DNA from: Bacteroidales bacterium
GTDB taxonomy: Bacteria; Bacteroidota; Bacteroidia; Bacteroidales; UBA4417
NCBI GenBank assembly: GCA_016707785.1
Contig: JADJGZ010000013.1
Span: 62,001 to 126,000, forward strand
Length of the DNA stretch: 64,000 bases
Direction of reading: 5' to 3'
Numbering within the stretch: the stretch's first letter is position 1; each line of letters opens with the position of its first letter. The position numbers and the translations under genes are program-made. Shown piece by piece: positions 9,278 through 17,224 of the stretch. The notes beneath the pieces are model-generated. The model saw only the letters and a program-made list of their open reading frames with translations. It searched no databases and was not told the origin of the DNA.

Positions 9278-10580
9278 AAACTTGTATGAGTTTGTCAAAT
9301 AGTGTTTTGGCCACCATAGTGGCACCTTTATGCGTTAGATGTGTATAATCAACATTTGCTAATGGGGGATTGGATTTTACCCAACGGATCATCGAATTTC
9401 TGCCTCCCATCGCATTGTATAAACTCCAGAAATTGGTTTGTGTTGCTAATGCAACCTTGTGCTGAATATCAATTAATGGGAGTACTCCTTTCTGAGTCCT
9501 GTATTCTCCATCATACCTGCTTGCTTTGTCAGCCGAACCAACTACCAGGATACTTGCATGCGGGAAACACTTCTTGAGCGAATGAATTGCCCTCGCAAGG
9601 GGCTTCTCATACCAGGAGAAATCAATGAGATCGGGCTTGAATAGCAGGTTTGGGCCGTATTGCAAAATAATAAGGTCATAAGGATGGGAATCATTGATGC
9701 TGCTAAGCATCTCCTCTGAAATTCGCTGTAATTCAATGCCACTGATTCCTCTGAAAGAAAAATTGTCTACAAAAATTCCTCTCTGACTTTCAAATGAAAA
9801 ACCAAAAAGCTGGTTCTCTCCTCCATTAAACCTGGCTTTTAAACTCTTTTGATCAGTCGCTACAAGTTGCTTATTGAAAACCCCTTCTCTGTTGAAAATG
9901 ATCATTGAATCATTCACATTGAAAGTGGATGTGCTGTCAGTTTTTCCATAAAGCAGATAACACTCACTGAATGTATTTAGATGTGACCGGTTAACTCCTG
10001 AAAAGGAAACCGCTGAGCTTTCAGATGGAATAAAACTATGCCCGGACAGAAATAAATCACCTGCTTTAGAAGCAGCCGTATTCAGAAAATTTCTGTCTCT
10101 CCAGCTTTCACTGAAACTATGAATGATCGTCTGCCTGAAACCGGCAACTATTGATGTAATTGGAACATACCCAACACCATTCCCGCCAAAATAATCCTGT
10201 AATTGGCGGCGAACATCCTGGGTTACAAGGTCTCCCTCTATCATCGAATCACCAAAATAGGCTATTCTAACCTTCTTCCGCTTTCCATCCCTTAATTCAT
10301 GCAGAGCTTTGATAAATGCCTGAAGAACGCCTCCTTCTTCATAACCCACAATAGCATCACTGCTGTGATAATCTGGAACCGCAGGAATCGAATCCGCTAA
10401 AACAACCGGCTCGACAAATGCTATTGTGTCTTCATCAACCTCTTGAACCAGGTCACTTACGATATTGATGTTCTTAAACTGGAGCCCAAAAACAGTAAAT
10501 GATTTGCCTAAAAAGGATATAGAAAGCACAATAATAAAAGTGACCAAAATAAAATAAAATGGCTTTGAGGTAGATGACAT
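9204..10580 (-). CDS. Membrane-anchored SGNH-like hydrolase, first gene of the O-acylation cassette
   Basis: The frame is open to 10676, but I start at 10580 (MSSTSKPFYFILVTF) because the next residues form one transmembrane helix at about 8-28 and the extra upstream part lies over a repeat-like hairpin. From there it has 458 residues. The block I motif IAYFGDSMIEGD places the nucleophile at Ser112, and DYTHLTHKG near the C-terminus provides Asp/His. The extracytoplasmic domain is anchored by the N-terminal helix, a layout seen in AlgX/PatB-type acetyltransferase partners of MBOAT proteins. It leads the operon with the second SGNH gene and the MBOAT gene. Exact substrate unknown. Confidence 0.83.
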   Translation of the reverse strand: MSSTSKPFYFILVTFIIVLSISFLGKSFTVFGLQFKNINIVSDLVQEVDEDTIAFVEPVVLADSIPAVPDYHSSDAIVGYEEGGVLQAFIKALHELRDGKRKKVRIAYFGDSMIEGDLVTQDVRRQLQDYFGGNGVGYVPITSIVAGFRQTIIHSFSESWRDRNFLNTAASKAGDLFLSGHSFIPSESSAVSFSGVNRSHLNTFSECYLLYGKTDSTSTFNVNDSMIIFNREGVFNKQLVATDQKSLKARFNGGENQLFGFSFESQRGIFVDNFSFRGISGIELQRISEEMLSSINDSHPYDLIILQYGPNLLFKPDLIDFSWYEKPLARAIHSLKKCFPHASILVVGSADKASRYDGEYRTQKGVLPLIDIQHKVALATQTNFWSLYNAMGGRNSMIRWVKSNPPLANVDYTHLTHKGATMVAKTLFDKLIQVYDPEAASRSQIQPIVRYVAASRGI

Positions 10581-10648
10581 TTGAGAATGCAGGTTTTTAA
10601 ACAAGGATGGCAAAGATACTAATTCCAATATACTCAATCGCAATGAAT

Positions 10649-10671
10649 TTGCCCCAAAGGGGAGCCTTTGG
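10649..10671. repeat. Dispersed hairpin module, copy 1
   Basis: The segment TTGCCCCAAAGGGGAGCCT plus TTGG can fold through CCAAAGG (10654-10660) and CCTTTGG (10665-10671). A similar string, TTGCCCCAAAGAGAAGCCT, occurs at 12514-12532 on the other side of tilS, with two mismatches. Confidence 0.6.
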
Positions 10672-10722
10672 TTCAAAGCAAGATTCTTGCAGATTGAGTT
10701 ATGCCGTTGCGCTCAGGTATCC

Positions 10723-10738
10723 TCCGCCAGCCGGCGGA
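10723..10738. repeat. REP-like palindrome TCCGCC-N4-GGCGGA, copy 1
   Basis: Perfect 6-bp arms TCCGCC and GGCGGA around AGCC. The 16-mer recurs at 12468-12483 with one mismatch, and the same arms with a TCA loop recur at 54190-54204. All three are intergenic. Confidence 0.7.
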
Positions 10739-10895
10739 TCGCAAAATGATTCAGCAACGGTATAAATAGTTTTTGCCCGGATGAGTGGTCGAATGATGTT
10801 GTCTAAACTGCTTCCAAATGGTTTTTATTTACCAACAATCATGAAATTATTCATACATATGACATATATATAAAATAACAATATATTAACAGGTA

Positions 10896-10925
10896 TTTGG
10901 TTTGACTATAAATTATTTACCTTTG
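10896..10925 (+). promoter_or_regulatory. Bacteroidota-type promoter of tilS
   Basis: TTTG at 10896-10899, 18 bases, then TACCTTTG at 10918-10925 matches the Bacteroidota sigma-ABfr consensus (TTTG, about 19-21 bases, TAnnTTTG). The ATG at 10930 follows only 4 bases later, so the transcript would have almost no leader. Confidence 0.5.
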
Positions 10926-10929
10926 TGTT

Positions 10930-12306
10930 ATGTTGCAGAAATTTCGCACGTTCATTCAACGAAACCAGCTTTTCAGGCAGGATCATATGATCTTATTGGC
11001 TATAAGTGGAGGTGTTGATTCTGTTGTAATGTGTGAGTTGATGCGCCAGGCAAAATTTAAGTTTGCGATCGCTCATTGCAATTTCCTTCTACGGGCCGAA
11101 GAATCAGATGCAGATGAAGCCTTCGTTGAACACCTGGCACTCGCAATGGATGTCCCAATTCACATCAGGCATTTTGAAACTGCAGCATATGCCAGGGAAA
11201 ATGGAATTTCTATTCAGATGGCTGCCAGGGAATTACGATACGCCTGGTTTGAGGAGCTAATGGACCAACATGGTTATAAGTATGTAGCCAATGCACATCA
11301 TCTCGACGATCAGGCTGAGACATTCTTTATTAACCTGCTTAGAGGTACTGGCCTTAGTGGTTTACATGGCATTATGCCCAAACAAGGAAGGATTATCAGG
11401 CCACTCCTTTTTGCTACAAGAGAAGAAATTGCTGAATTTGCATTCGTCGAAGGACTCAGTTGGAGAGAAGATTCATCAAATAAAAGCAAAAAGTACCTCA
11501 GAAACAGGCTTCGGCACGAAATAATGCCACTTCTCAAGGACATAGACCCTTCTTTCAGCAAATCTCTCAACAATACCATCAGGATTATTCGGGAAACTGA
11601 GACAATTTATCGCCAAAAAATTGATGAAGGGAAAGCAGACCTTATTGAAACAAATAAAAATGATGTCAGGATTCTCATTAGTTGGCTCGAAGAATTCAGT
11701 CCAATGGAAACATGGTTGTATGAATTACTGAGACCCTACGATTTTTCATTTGCTGTAGTAGAAGAAATTGTAAACTCTCTCGGTTCTATCTCCGGAAAAA
11801 TATTCTTCTCCTCAACACATCGCCTGATTCGGGATAGAGATTACCTGATCATTGAATCGTTCAGCCAACTGGATCAGAAATCAACAGAACCAATAGTAGC
11901 CTTCGACCCTCTTCTTCAAAAACAACCACAACTTCCTATCCCTCTTTCATTTAGTATCGAAAGGGCTAAAGATTTCGTGATACCGGAAGGCCAGGAAATC
12001 GCCTGCCTCGATTACGATAAACTCCATTATCCTTTGATGTTAAGAAGGTGGAGAAAAGGGGATTTCTTTTTTCCTTTCGGAAGCAGTGGGAAAAAGAAAA
12101 TGAGTGACTTCTTTGTCGATAGGAAAATCTCGATCGATGAAAAAGAAAGCATTCTGCTGCTTACATCAGGTGAGGATATCATCTGGGTCACAGGAATGCG
12201 AATGGATAACAGGTTCAGAATAACCGAATCCACCAAAAAAATCCTGGTAGCTACCCTCGAACTCCCCCCGGAACCCAAAGGTTGTTTTCTCGGGATTCAA
12301 ATCTAG
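10930..12306 (+). CDS. tilS: tRNA(Ile)-lysidine synthase TilS
   Basis: 458 residues. The PP-loop ATPase motif SGGVDS is at 26-31, followed by AHCNFLLRAEESDADE and ANAHHLDDQAETFFINLLRGTG, diagnostic for TilS. It converts C34 of the CAU anticodon tRNA to lysidine so that AUA is read as isoleucine, using ATP and lysine in the cytoplasm. The C-terminal part includes MLRRWRKGDFFFPFG, typical of the substrate-recognition domain of full-length TilS. The gene stands alone with its own promoter and is flanked on both sides by related intergenic repeats. Length is normal for the family. Confidence 0.97.
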   Translation: MLQKFRTFIQRNQLFRQDHMILLAISGGVDSVVMCELMRQAKFKFAIAHCNFLLRAEESDADEAFVEHLALAMDVPIHIRHFETAAYARENGISIQMAARELRYAWFEELMDQHGYKYVANAHHLDDQAETFFINLLRGTGLSGLHGIMPKQGRIIRPLLFATREEIAEFAFVEGLSWREDSSNKSKKYLRNRLRHEIMPLLKDIDPSFSKSLNNTIRIIRETETIYRQKIDEGKADLIETNKNDVRILISWLEEFSPMETWLYELLRPYDFSFAVVEEIVNSLGSISGKIFFSSTHRLIRDRDYLIIESFSQLDQKSTEPIVAFDPLLQKQPQLPIPLSFSIERAKDFVIPEGQEIACLDYDKLHYPLMLRRWRKGDFFFPFGSSGKKKMSDFFVDRKISIDEKESILLLTSGEDIIWVTGMRMDNRFRITESTKKILVATLELPPEPKGCFLGIQI

Positions 12307-12371
12307 TGTTATACTCAGGTTAAATTGCTGTAAACAAACAGGTTACTATCCTGAATTCTTTTTATTTTGAC

Positions 12372-12390
12372 CTTTGCATTTTGCATTTTT
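12372..12390. repeat. Short heptamer-repeat piece (CATTTTG)
   Basis: CTTTGCATTTTGCATTTTT contains about two CATTTTG units of the same family as the arrays at 685-730 and 12552-12595. Confidence 0.5.
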
Positions 12391-12467
12391 AAAGGAGCTG
12401 ATTACCTGAGGAAAGAAGTTTATCATATTCAACCAATTAGCCAATAGCCGTGATCGGTGATGATCCG

Positions 12468-12483
12468 TCCACCAGCCGGCGGA
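12468..12483. repeat. REP-like palindrome, copy 2
   Basis: TCCACCAGCCGGCGGA differs by one base from the 16-mer at 10723-10738. It lies 160 bases after the tilS stop and is followed at 12514 by a relative of the 10649 hairpin module. Confidence 0.65.
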
Positions 12484-12513
12484 TCCGCGTTCCATTTGCC
12501 GTGCTAAGGCCAG

Positions 12514-12532
12514 TTGCCCCAAAGAGAAGCCT
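12514..12532. repeat. Dispersed hairpin module, copy 2
   Basis: TTGCCCCAAAGAGAAGCCT matches 17 of 19 positions of the module at 10649-10667. This copy lacks the downstream CCTTTGG arm, so the hairpin is weaker. Confidence 0.5.
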
Positions 12533-12551
12533 CCAACTCATTTTAATTTTG

Positions 12552-12595
12552 CATTTTGCATTTTACATTTTACATTTTACATTTTACATTTAACA
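12552..12595. repeat. Heptamer tandem repeat (CATTTTG/CATTTTA)
   Basis: One CATTTTG unit followed by four CATTTTA units and a degenerate CATTTAAC end. The array abuts the stop codon of the minus-strand LytTR regulator gene, so it lies in that transcript's 3' end. Confidence 0.8.
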
Positions 12596-13366
12596 TCACC
12601 CATTCATCCACATTTTAAAGTCACTGGTTCTTAATTTGCTCACCACAACATCCTCATCTGAAATGGGTGAAAGATCCAGTTTAAGCTTGTAATTGAAATA
12701 ATGGTGCACCTTTTTGATCGCATGTACCGAAACAAGGTATTGCCGGTTCACCCTGAAGAATTGTTTTGGATTTACTCTATTCTCTAAATCATCAAGGGTA
12801 TAATTAACAATGTATTTCGACCCTTCCGATTTAACAAGGAATACAACCTTGTCCTCTGCATAAAAATAGGCAACCTCTTCTGCCTGGACAGGGATTAGTG
12901 AATCTGCCTTGCTAACCAGGAATCGACTCTGGTATTGCTTTTCCTGTTGCGATTTAAAAGAAATCAACAACTCATTAAGAAAGGCTGAAGTCTCTCCATT
13001 GCCGTAAACTTCCTTCATCTTCTTAAATTTAAGCAGTGCAGTCTTTAGCCTTTCCTGATGAATGGGTTTTAATAGATAATCCACACTGTTTAACTCAAAA
13101 GCCTTCACAGCAAACTCATCGTAAGCAGTGGTGAAAATCACCGGATTATTGATATTTATCTGTTCAAATATGGAAAAGCTTCTGCCATCAGCAAGCTGAA
13201 TATCCAGGAAAATTAGATCATAATCCATCTTCTCCTGTAAATGCAAAACCGAATTTTTGATGGTATCCAATGGGCCGTTTATCTCAATACCAGGCTCCAA
13301 TTCCTTTAACATCTTTGATAACCTCAGAGCTGCATGCTCTTCATCTTCAATGATCAATACTTTCAT
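12596..13366 (-). CDS. LytTR-family response regulator
   Basis: 256 residues. The receiver domain (about 1-120) has the acidic pocket IIEDEE, phospho-acceptor Asp55 in LIFLDIQLADG, Thr in FTTAYDEFAVKAF and the conserved Lys in DYLLKP. The C-terminal LytTR DNA-binding domain is about residues 150-250, with FFRVNRQYLVSVHAIKKV. It begins 5 bases after the stop of the adjacent LytS-type kinase gene, so the two form a two-component pair. The target genes are unknown; the nearest candidate is the TonB receptor gene upstream. Confidence 0.95.
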   Translation of the reverse strand: MKVLIIEDEEHAALRLSKMLKELEPGIEINGPLDTIKNSVLHLQEKMDYDLIFLDIQLADGRSFSIFEQININNPVIFTTAYDEFAVKAFELNSVDYLLKPIHQERLKTALLKFKKMKEVYGNGETSAFLNELLISFKSQQEKQYQSRFLVSKADSLIPVQAEEVAYFYAEDKVVFLVKSEGSKYIVNYTLDDLENRVNPKQFFRVNRQYLVSVHAIKKVHHYFNYKLKLDLSPISDEDVVVSKLRTSDFKMWMNG

Positions 13367-13371
13367 ACCTG

Positions 13372-14460
13372 CTAACTTAATGGCAATAAAACCGAAAATT
13401 TGTTTTGATCCTCCTGGATTATGATCTGCTTTCCTAAAAGAATTAAATATCGATCCCTGATATTCTTCAGTCCGATTCCGGTGGAGGGTTCTGAATCAAT
13501 TTTTCTCTTCAAGGTATTCTCTACAACCAGGTTATTTAATCCATCCACAAAGACCTTGATATTCAAGGTGTTTTCATTTGAGATTTCATTATGCTTTATA
13601 GCATTCTCAATTAACATTTGTAAGGTGAGCGGAGGTATCATCTTCTCATGGTAAACTTCAGAAACTTCAAAAGAAATCATCAATCTCCTGGGAAACCTGC
13701 TCTGTTGAAGAAAGGAGTATTGTGCTGCTACCTCCAGTTCTTCTTTCAGACTCACACCTTGCCTTTCCCTGTTCTTTAATATATACCGCATGAATTCAGA
13801 AAGATTCTCAATATATCTTTCAGCATTTGCATTTCCCTCAACAATACTGAGCAATGTGTTGAGGCTGTTGAAAAGAAAATGCGGATTGACCTGGTTCTTC
13901 AGCGACTCATATTGGGCTTCAATAGTAGCTTTCTCTAATGATTGCGCTCTGATTAAATTCTGTTTCCATTGCATAAAAAATCCCACTGATGCATAAATGG
14001 AACTGATCAGGAATGTAATCAATTGAGTGGTGATGATGAGTTCCATCTTCGTAGCAAAGGGTAATTCTATGCCGGTAAACCATTTCATCGACATAATCTC
14101 TCCTTCAGCTACCAGGTATACAAATAAGGCCAGGGTTAAGAACTGTGCCGCCAAAAGCCTGATGGGCTGCTCAAAAATTGAATACCTGGTTGTCCAGTAG
14201 TTTATGATGAGCATACTCCCATGCCATAAGGCTATGGTACGTAGCAAGGATATGATGAACAAACCCAAATACTCATCTGATCTGAAATCATATCCGAAAA
14301 AAACAAGCGGTGAGAGAACTGAGAGGAATAGAATGGTCAAAAACCGGATCACAACCTCCCTGTAATGAAATGATTTGGGAGAAGGGCCTTCAAAGATGAA
14401 GTCTTTTGGCTTGCTCTTAATAGGCAAAAAGAAAATCGTTTGGAAACATTTGTTTAACAT
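13372..14460 (-). CDS. LytS-type sensor histidine kinase (His_kinase family)
   Basis: 362 residues with four hydrophobic segments in the first 165 residues, then a short coiled linker and a His_kinase domain. The phospho-acceptor is His194 in NQVNPHFLFNSLNTLL. The ATPase part has MLIENAIKHNE (N box) and GIGLKNIRDRY (G box). There is no obvious periplasmic sensor domain, so signal detection probably occurs in the membrane bundle. It partners the LytTR regulator immediately downstream. Confidence 0.95.
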   Translation of the reverse strand: MLNKCFQTIFFLPIKSKPKDFIFEGPSPKSFHYREVVIRFLTILFLSVLSPLVFFGYDFRSDEYLGLFIISLLRTIALWHGSMLIINYWTTRYSIFEQPIRLLAAQFLTLALFVYLVAEGEIMSMKWFTGIELPFATKMELIITTQLITFLISSIYASVGFFMQWKQNLIRAQSLEKATIEAQYESLKNQVNPHFLFNSLNTLLSIVEGNANAERYIENLSEFMRYILKNRERQGVSLKEELEVAAQYSFLQQSRFPRRLMISFEVSEVYHEKMIPPLTLQMLIENAIKHNEISNENTLNIKVFVDGLNNLVVENTLKRKIDSEPSTGIGLKNIRDRYLILLGKQIIIQEDQNKFSVLLPLS

Positions 14461-14523
14461 AATACACTTTTTCCTGTCAATAGAGTAAATGTAGTGTTTT
14501 CACCCGAAATAGAAACGGCACAA

Positions 14524-16893
14524 TTAAAACCTTATCCTGTACAACATCATTGGAAATACTCCTAACTGATAGGTACTGCTGATCTCATTCTTCGATTTAC
14601 TGTAGGATTGTAAAAGGATATTCTTGTGATTCGTAAAATTCTCTACATAAAACTGCCATTCCTGAGATACTCTTTTACCGTTTAACCTGTATCCAACTTT
14701 TATATCAGCTTTTAGGAAAGGATCATACTTAAGGCTAAAGGCTTCATCTTCCTTGTATTTTGTTTCCCCGGCACTCTGGGAAGCTGCCAGATCAATGGGA
14801 GTATAATAGCGTCCACCGGCTACCGACATTTTAAAATCAAGCGTAAGTGCCGAACGCTCACCAATAGTGAATTCTTTGCCAACTAAACAGTTAAGTACAT
14901 AATTACTGTTAAAGGCTGTATTCCTTTCTATTCCATCACTTCCCTTATACTTCGATTGGAATAGGGAAAGGGTCGCGAGGTAATAATAATTCCTGCTGAA
15001 AAACTTTTCAAATGTAACTTCAAGCCCATAGTTCCTTCCAAATCCTTCATTTACCATACTATCCTGTGCTCCAACTCCCCAGCCTGCACCTGTATTCAAA
15101 ATACTGTAGGCCGATGTCCTTTGTTCAACCGGAACATTATACAAGTATTGATAGTATAACTCAGCCTTTAACCGTTTTGTTGATGATAGATTCGCATCAT
15201 AAGCTACAACCCATTGGTGTGCCTTGGTGAATTCCAGGTTGACATTCGTCTCGTTCAGACTCCCATCTTCCATTCTTGATCCATAAAAATAAGTCGATAA
15301 AGCCTGGATATTTGAATGTAACCCATAACCTGCACTAAACTTATGACCCGCTGAAAGCTGGTAACCTATTCCAAGCCTGGGCTCAACAGCATAGGATTCA
15401 TTGAAATCCAGGTAAATAACATGTATCCCCGGGTTGAAACTCAGTTTTTCTCCTGCTTTGTAAGTCGCCTGGTAATAGATGCGGTATAATTGGTTGCCGT
15501 CTGACAAGCCTTTGTTGTAATCTATTAATGTGCGGTAATCCTCATCCGAAGCATAATATTTTCGGGTATAAAGATCAAATCCCATGCGATCAATTGTAAA
15601 TCCGCCTTTAGTCGATAACCTTGAGCTATACTTGGTGTTAAGGAAAGCACTCACCGAACCCCGGTAATCCATAAAGTTATGATCAATCGAGTTATGGGGT
15701 ATGTTAAGCTGGTCCAGGGTGTCGATGAGGGTTCCACCATCCTGAATCAAGCCTGATAATGAAATCTTAAAATACATCTTGTCATTGATGAACCTAGTAT
15801 AGGAGATACCTGATGCAGCCATTTTTGACCGGTTATACAAATCTTGCCCCTCATCTGAGTAAAGATCTTGCTCATTATTCTTGCTGTCAAGCATTGCGAT
15901 TTCACTATTGCCGCCAATCCCAAATACGGTAATCCTTCCTTTTTTCACAGGAAAATTCAATTTGAAGGATACATCCTGGTATTTTGGAATTCCTGCGGTG
16001 CCCATATCAATGATATTGCCCATCAACTGCAGGGTAGAATAGCGGAAGTTTACAAGATATGATGATTGTTTTTCCTTGCTGATTGGTCCCTCAGCCCCCA
16101 CCTCAAAACCATTGAAACCGGTCTGAAACAGAAATTCATGCTTGCTGTTGTTCCCATTCCTGAGTTTGAGATCAAATACTCCACTCATAGCATTTCCATA
16201 TTCTGCTGGGAATGCACCCGTAAAAAAGTCGGAATTCTGTAATAAATTATTATTGAGCATCCCAACGGGCCCGCCGGTGGTTCCTCCCTCAGCAAAATGG
16301 TTTGGATTCGGGATGTCAATGTCTTCAAGTTTCCATAGTAATCCACTGGGAGAGTTGCCCCGAATAATGATATCATTGCGCTGATCATTGGCAGCAGAAA
16401 CACCTGCATAATTCATTGCCATCCTGGCAACATCACCGCGGCTTCCGGCAAATTTTTCAGTCTCTTCAACTGTAAACGATCTTGCACTTACTGTCGCCAT
16501 CTTATTGTTCGATTCATCCTTTCTTACATTGGCTGTTATAACTACTTCCTTGCTTTGCATGACTCTCTCTGTCAGTCCAACTTCAAGTACTATCTCCTGG
16601 GCTGAATTAAGGATCAGGTTTGAGATCACAACAGTCTCATAACCTATAAAACTGACCTGGATACTTTGCCGGCCCAGTGGAACATTCTTCAACATAAATT
16701 TCCCATCTGAATCAGTGGCTGTTCCAATAGCTGGGCTTGAATTTAGAATTAGAACATTGGCTCCTGGTAAACTTACCTTAGAATCATTATCCAGAACTAC
16801 ACCTCTGATTGTTTGTGTGATAACCGGAGGGGTTTGCGCAAACATCCTTGCACCAATGATTAGAAATATAAATAGGAGAATTTTTGCTTTCAT
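14524..16893 (-). CDS. TonB-dependent outer-membrane receptor with carboxypeptidase-regulatory-like domain
   Basis: Start taken at 16893 (MKAKILLFIFLIIGARMFAQ), giving 789 residues with a signal peptide. An N-terminal CarboxypepD_reg-like domain (GVVLDNDSKVSLPGANV, then SFIGYETVVI) spans about 25-110. The plug domain follows, with IIIRGNSPSGLLWKLEDIDIP and FPAEYGNAMSGVFDLKLR. The rest is barrel-like, ending in an aromatic residue (MMLYRIRF). Such receptors import large substrates or siderophores using TonB energy. There is no SusD-like partner next to it, so it is not a classic polysaccharide locus. The substrate cannot be read from the sequence. Confidence 0.92.
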   Translation of the reverse strand: MKAKILLFIFLIIGARMFAQTPPVITQTIRGVVLDNDSKVSLPGANVLILNSSPAIGTATDSDGKFMLKNVPLGRQSIQVSFIGYETVVISNLILNSAQEIVLEVGLTERVMQSKEVVITANVRKDESNNKMATVSARSFTVEETEKFAGSRGDVARMAMNYAGVSAANDQRNDIIIRGNSPSGLLWKLEDIDIPNPNHFAEGGTTGGPVGMLNNNLLQNSDFFTGAFPAEYGNAMSGVFDLKLRNGNNSKHEFLFQTGFNGFEVGAEGPISKEKQSSYLVNFRYSTLQLMGNIIDMGTAGIPKYQDVSFKLNFPVKKGRITVFGIGGNSEIAMLDSKNNEQDLYSDEGQDLYNRSKMAASGISYTRFINDKMYFKISLSGLIQDGGTLIDTLDQLNIPHNSIDHNFMDYRGSVSAFLNTKYSSRLSTKGGFTIDRMGFDLYTRKYYASDEDYRTLIDYNKGLSDGNQLYRIYYQATYKAGEKLSFNPGIHVIYLDFNESYAVEPRLGIGYQLSAGHKFSAGYGLHSNIQALSTYFYGSRMEDGSLNETNVNLEFTKAHQWVVAYDANLSSTKRLKAELYYQYLYNVPVEQRTSAYSILNTGAGWGVGAQDSMVNEGFGRNYGLEVTFEKFFSRNYYYLATLSLFQSKYKGSDGIERNTAFNSNYVLNCLVGKEFTIGERSALTLDFKMSVAGGRYYTPIDLAASQSAGETKYKEDEAFSLKYDPFLKADIKVGYRLNGKRVSQEWQFYVENFTNHKNILLQSYSKSKNEISSTYQLGVFPMMLYRIRF

Positions 16894-17224
16894 TTTTATG
16901 GTTTTTATTTGTTTATGCTGCAAATTTCTGCAGTCACCAACTTTTTCAGGCTAAGAATTCCGATGAAGTGGATAAAATCGCCACTGAATTGTCAAAAAAA
17001 TGTTAAAGTTTCAATTTTTATATCCTTCAGGATGTGCTTAATTTTAAGCCAGACAAGTGAAATTAACAGTACTTCAATGAGTTATAACCTTTTATGATTA
17101 CTTTTAACTTGAATTGAGATTTGTGTAATTCAAAACCTTTGATAATCAGTGTAAACTATATTTATAAATTTGCAGTTCAATAAATTACTTGCTTTTCCGT
17201 TCATACTTGTTAAAAAAAATTCTA
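16894..17224. other. Divergent promoter region between TonB receptor and dsbD-like genes
   Basis: AT-rich spacer carrying the start regions of both divergent genes. A plausible plus-strand promoter lies at 17138-17172. No coding frame or strong hairpin is visible. Confidence 0.5.
17138..17172 (+). promoter_or_regulatory. Candidate promoter of the dsbD-like gene
   Basis: TTTG at 17138-17141 and TAAATTTG at 17165-17172, with 23 bases between, slightly longer than the usual Bacteroidota spacing. Confidence 0.35.

Larger units (their letters stand above)
10581..10929. other. Divergent intergenic region with dispersed repeat modules
   Basis: It contains a hairpin-forming module at 10649-10671 (CCAAAGG/CCTTTGG arms) and a palindrome at 10723-10738, both with relatives on the far side of tilS at 12468-12534, plus the AT-rich tilS promoter region near 10896-10925. 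No coding sequence is supported here. Confidence 0.6.

Noticed and set aside
9278..9325. Upstream N-terminal extension of the second SGNH gene
   Set aside because: The extension precedes the obvious signal peptide and increases the overlap with the upstream gene.
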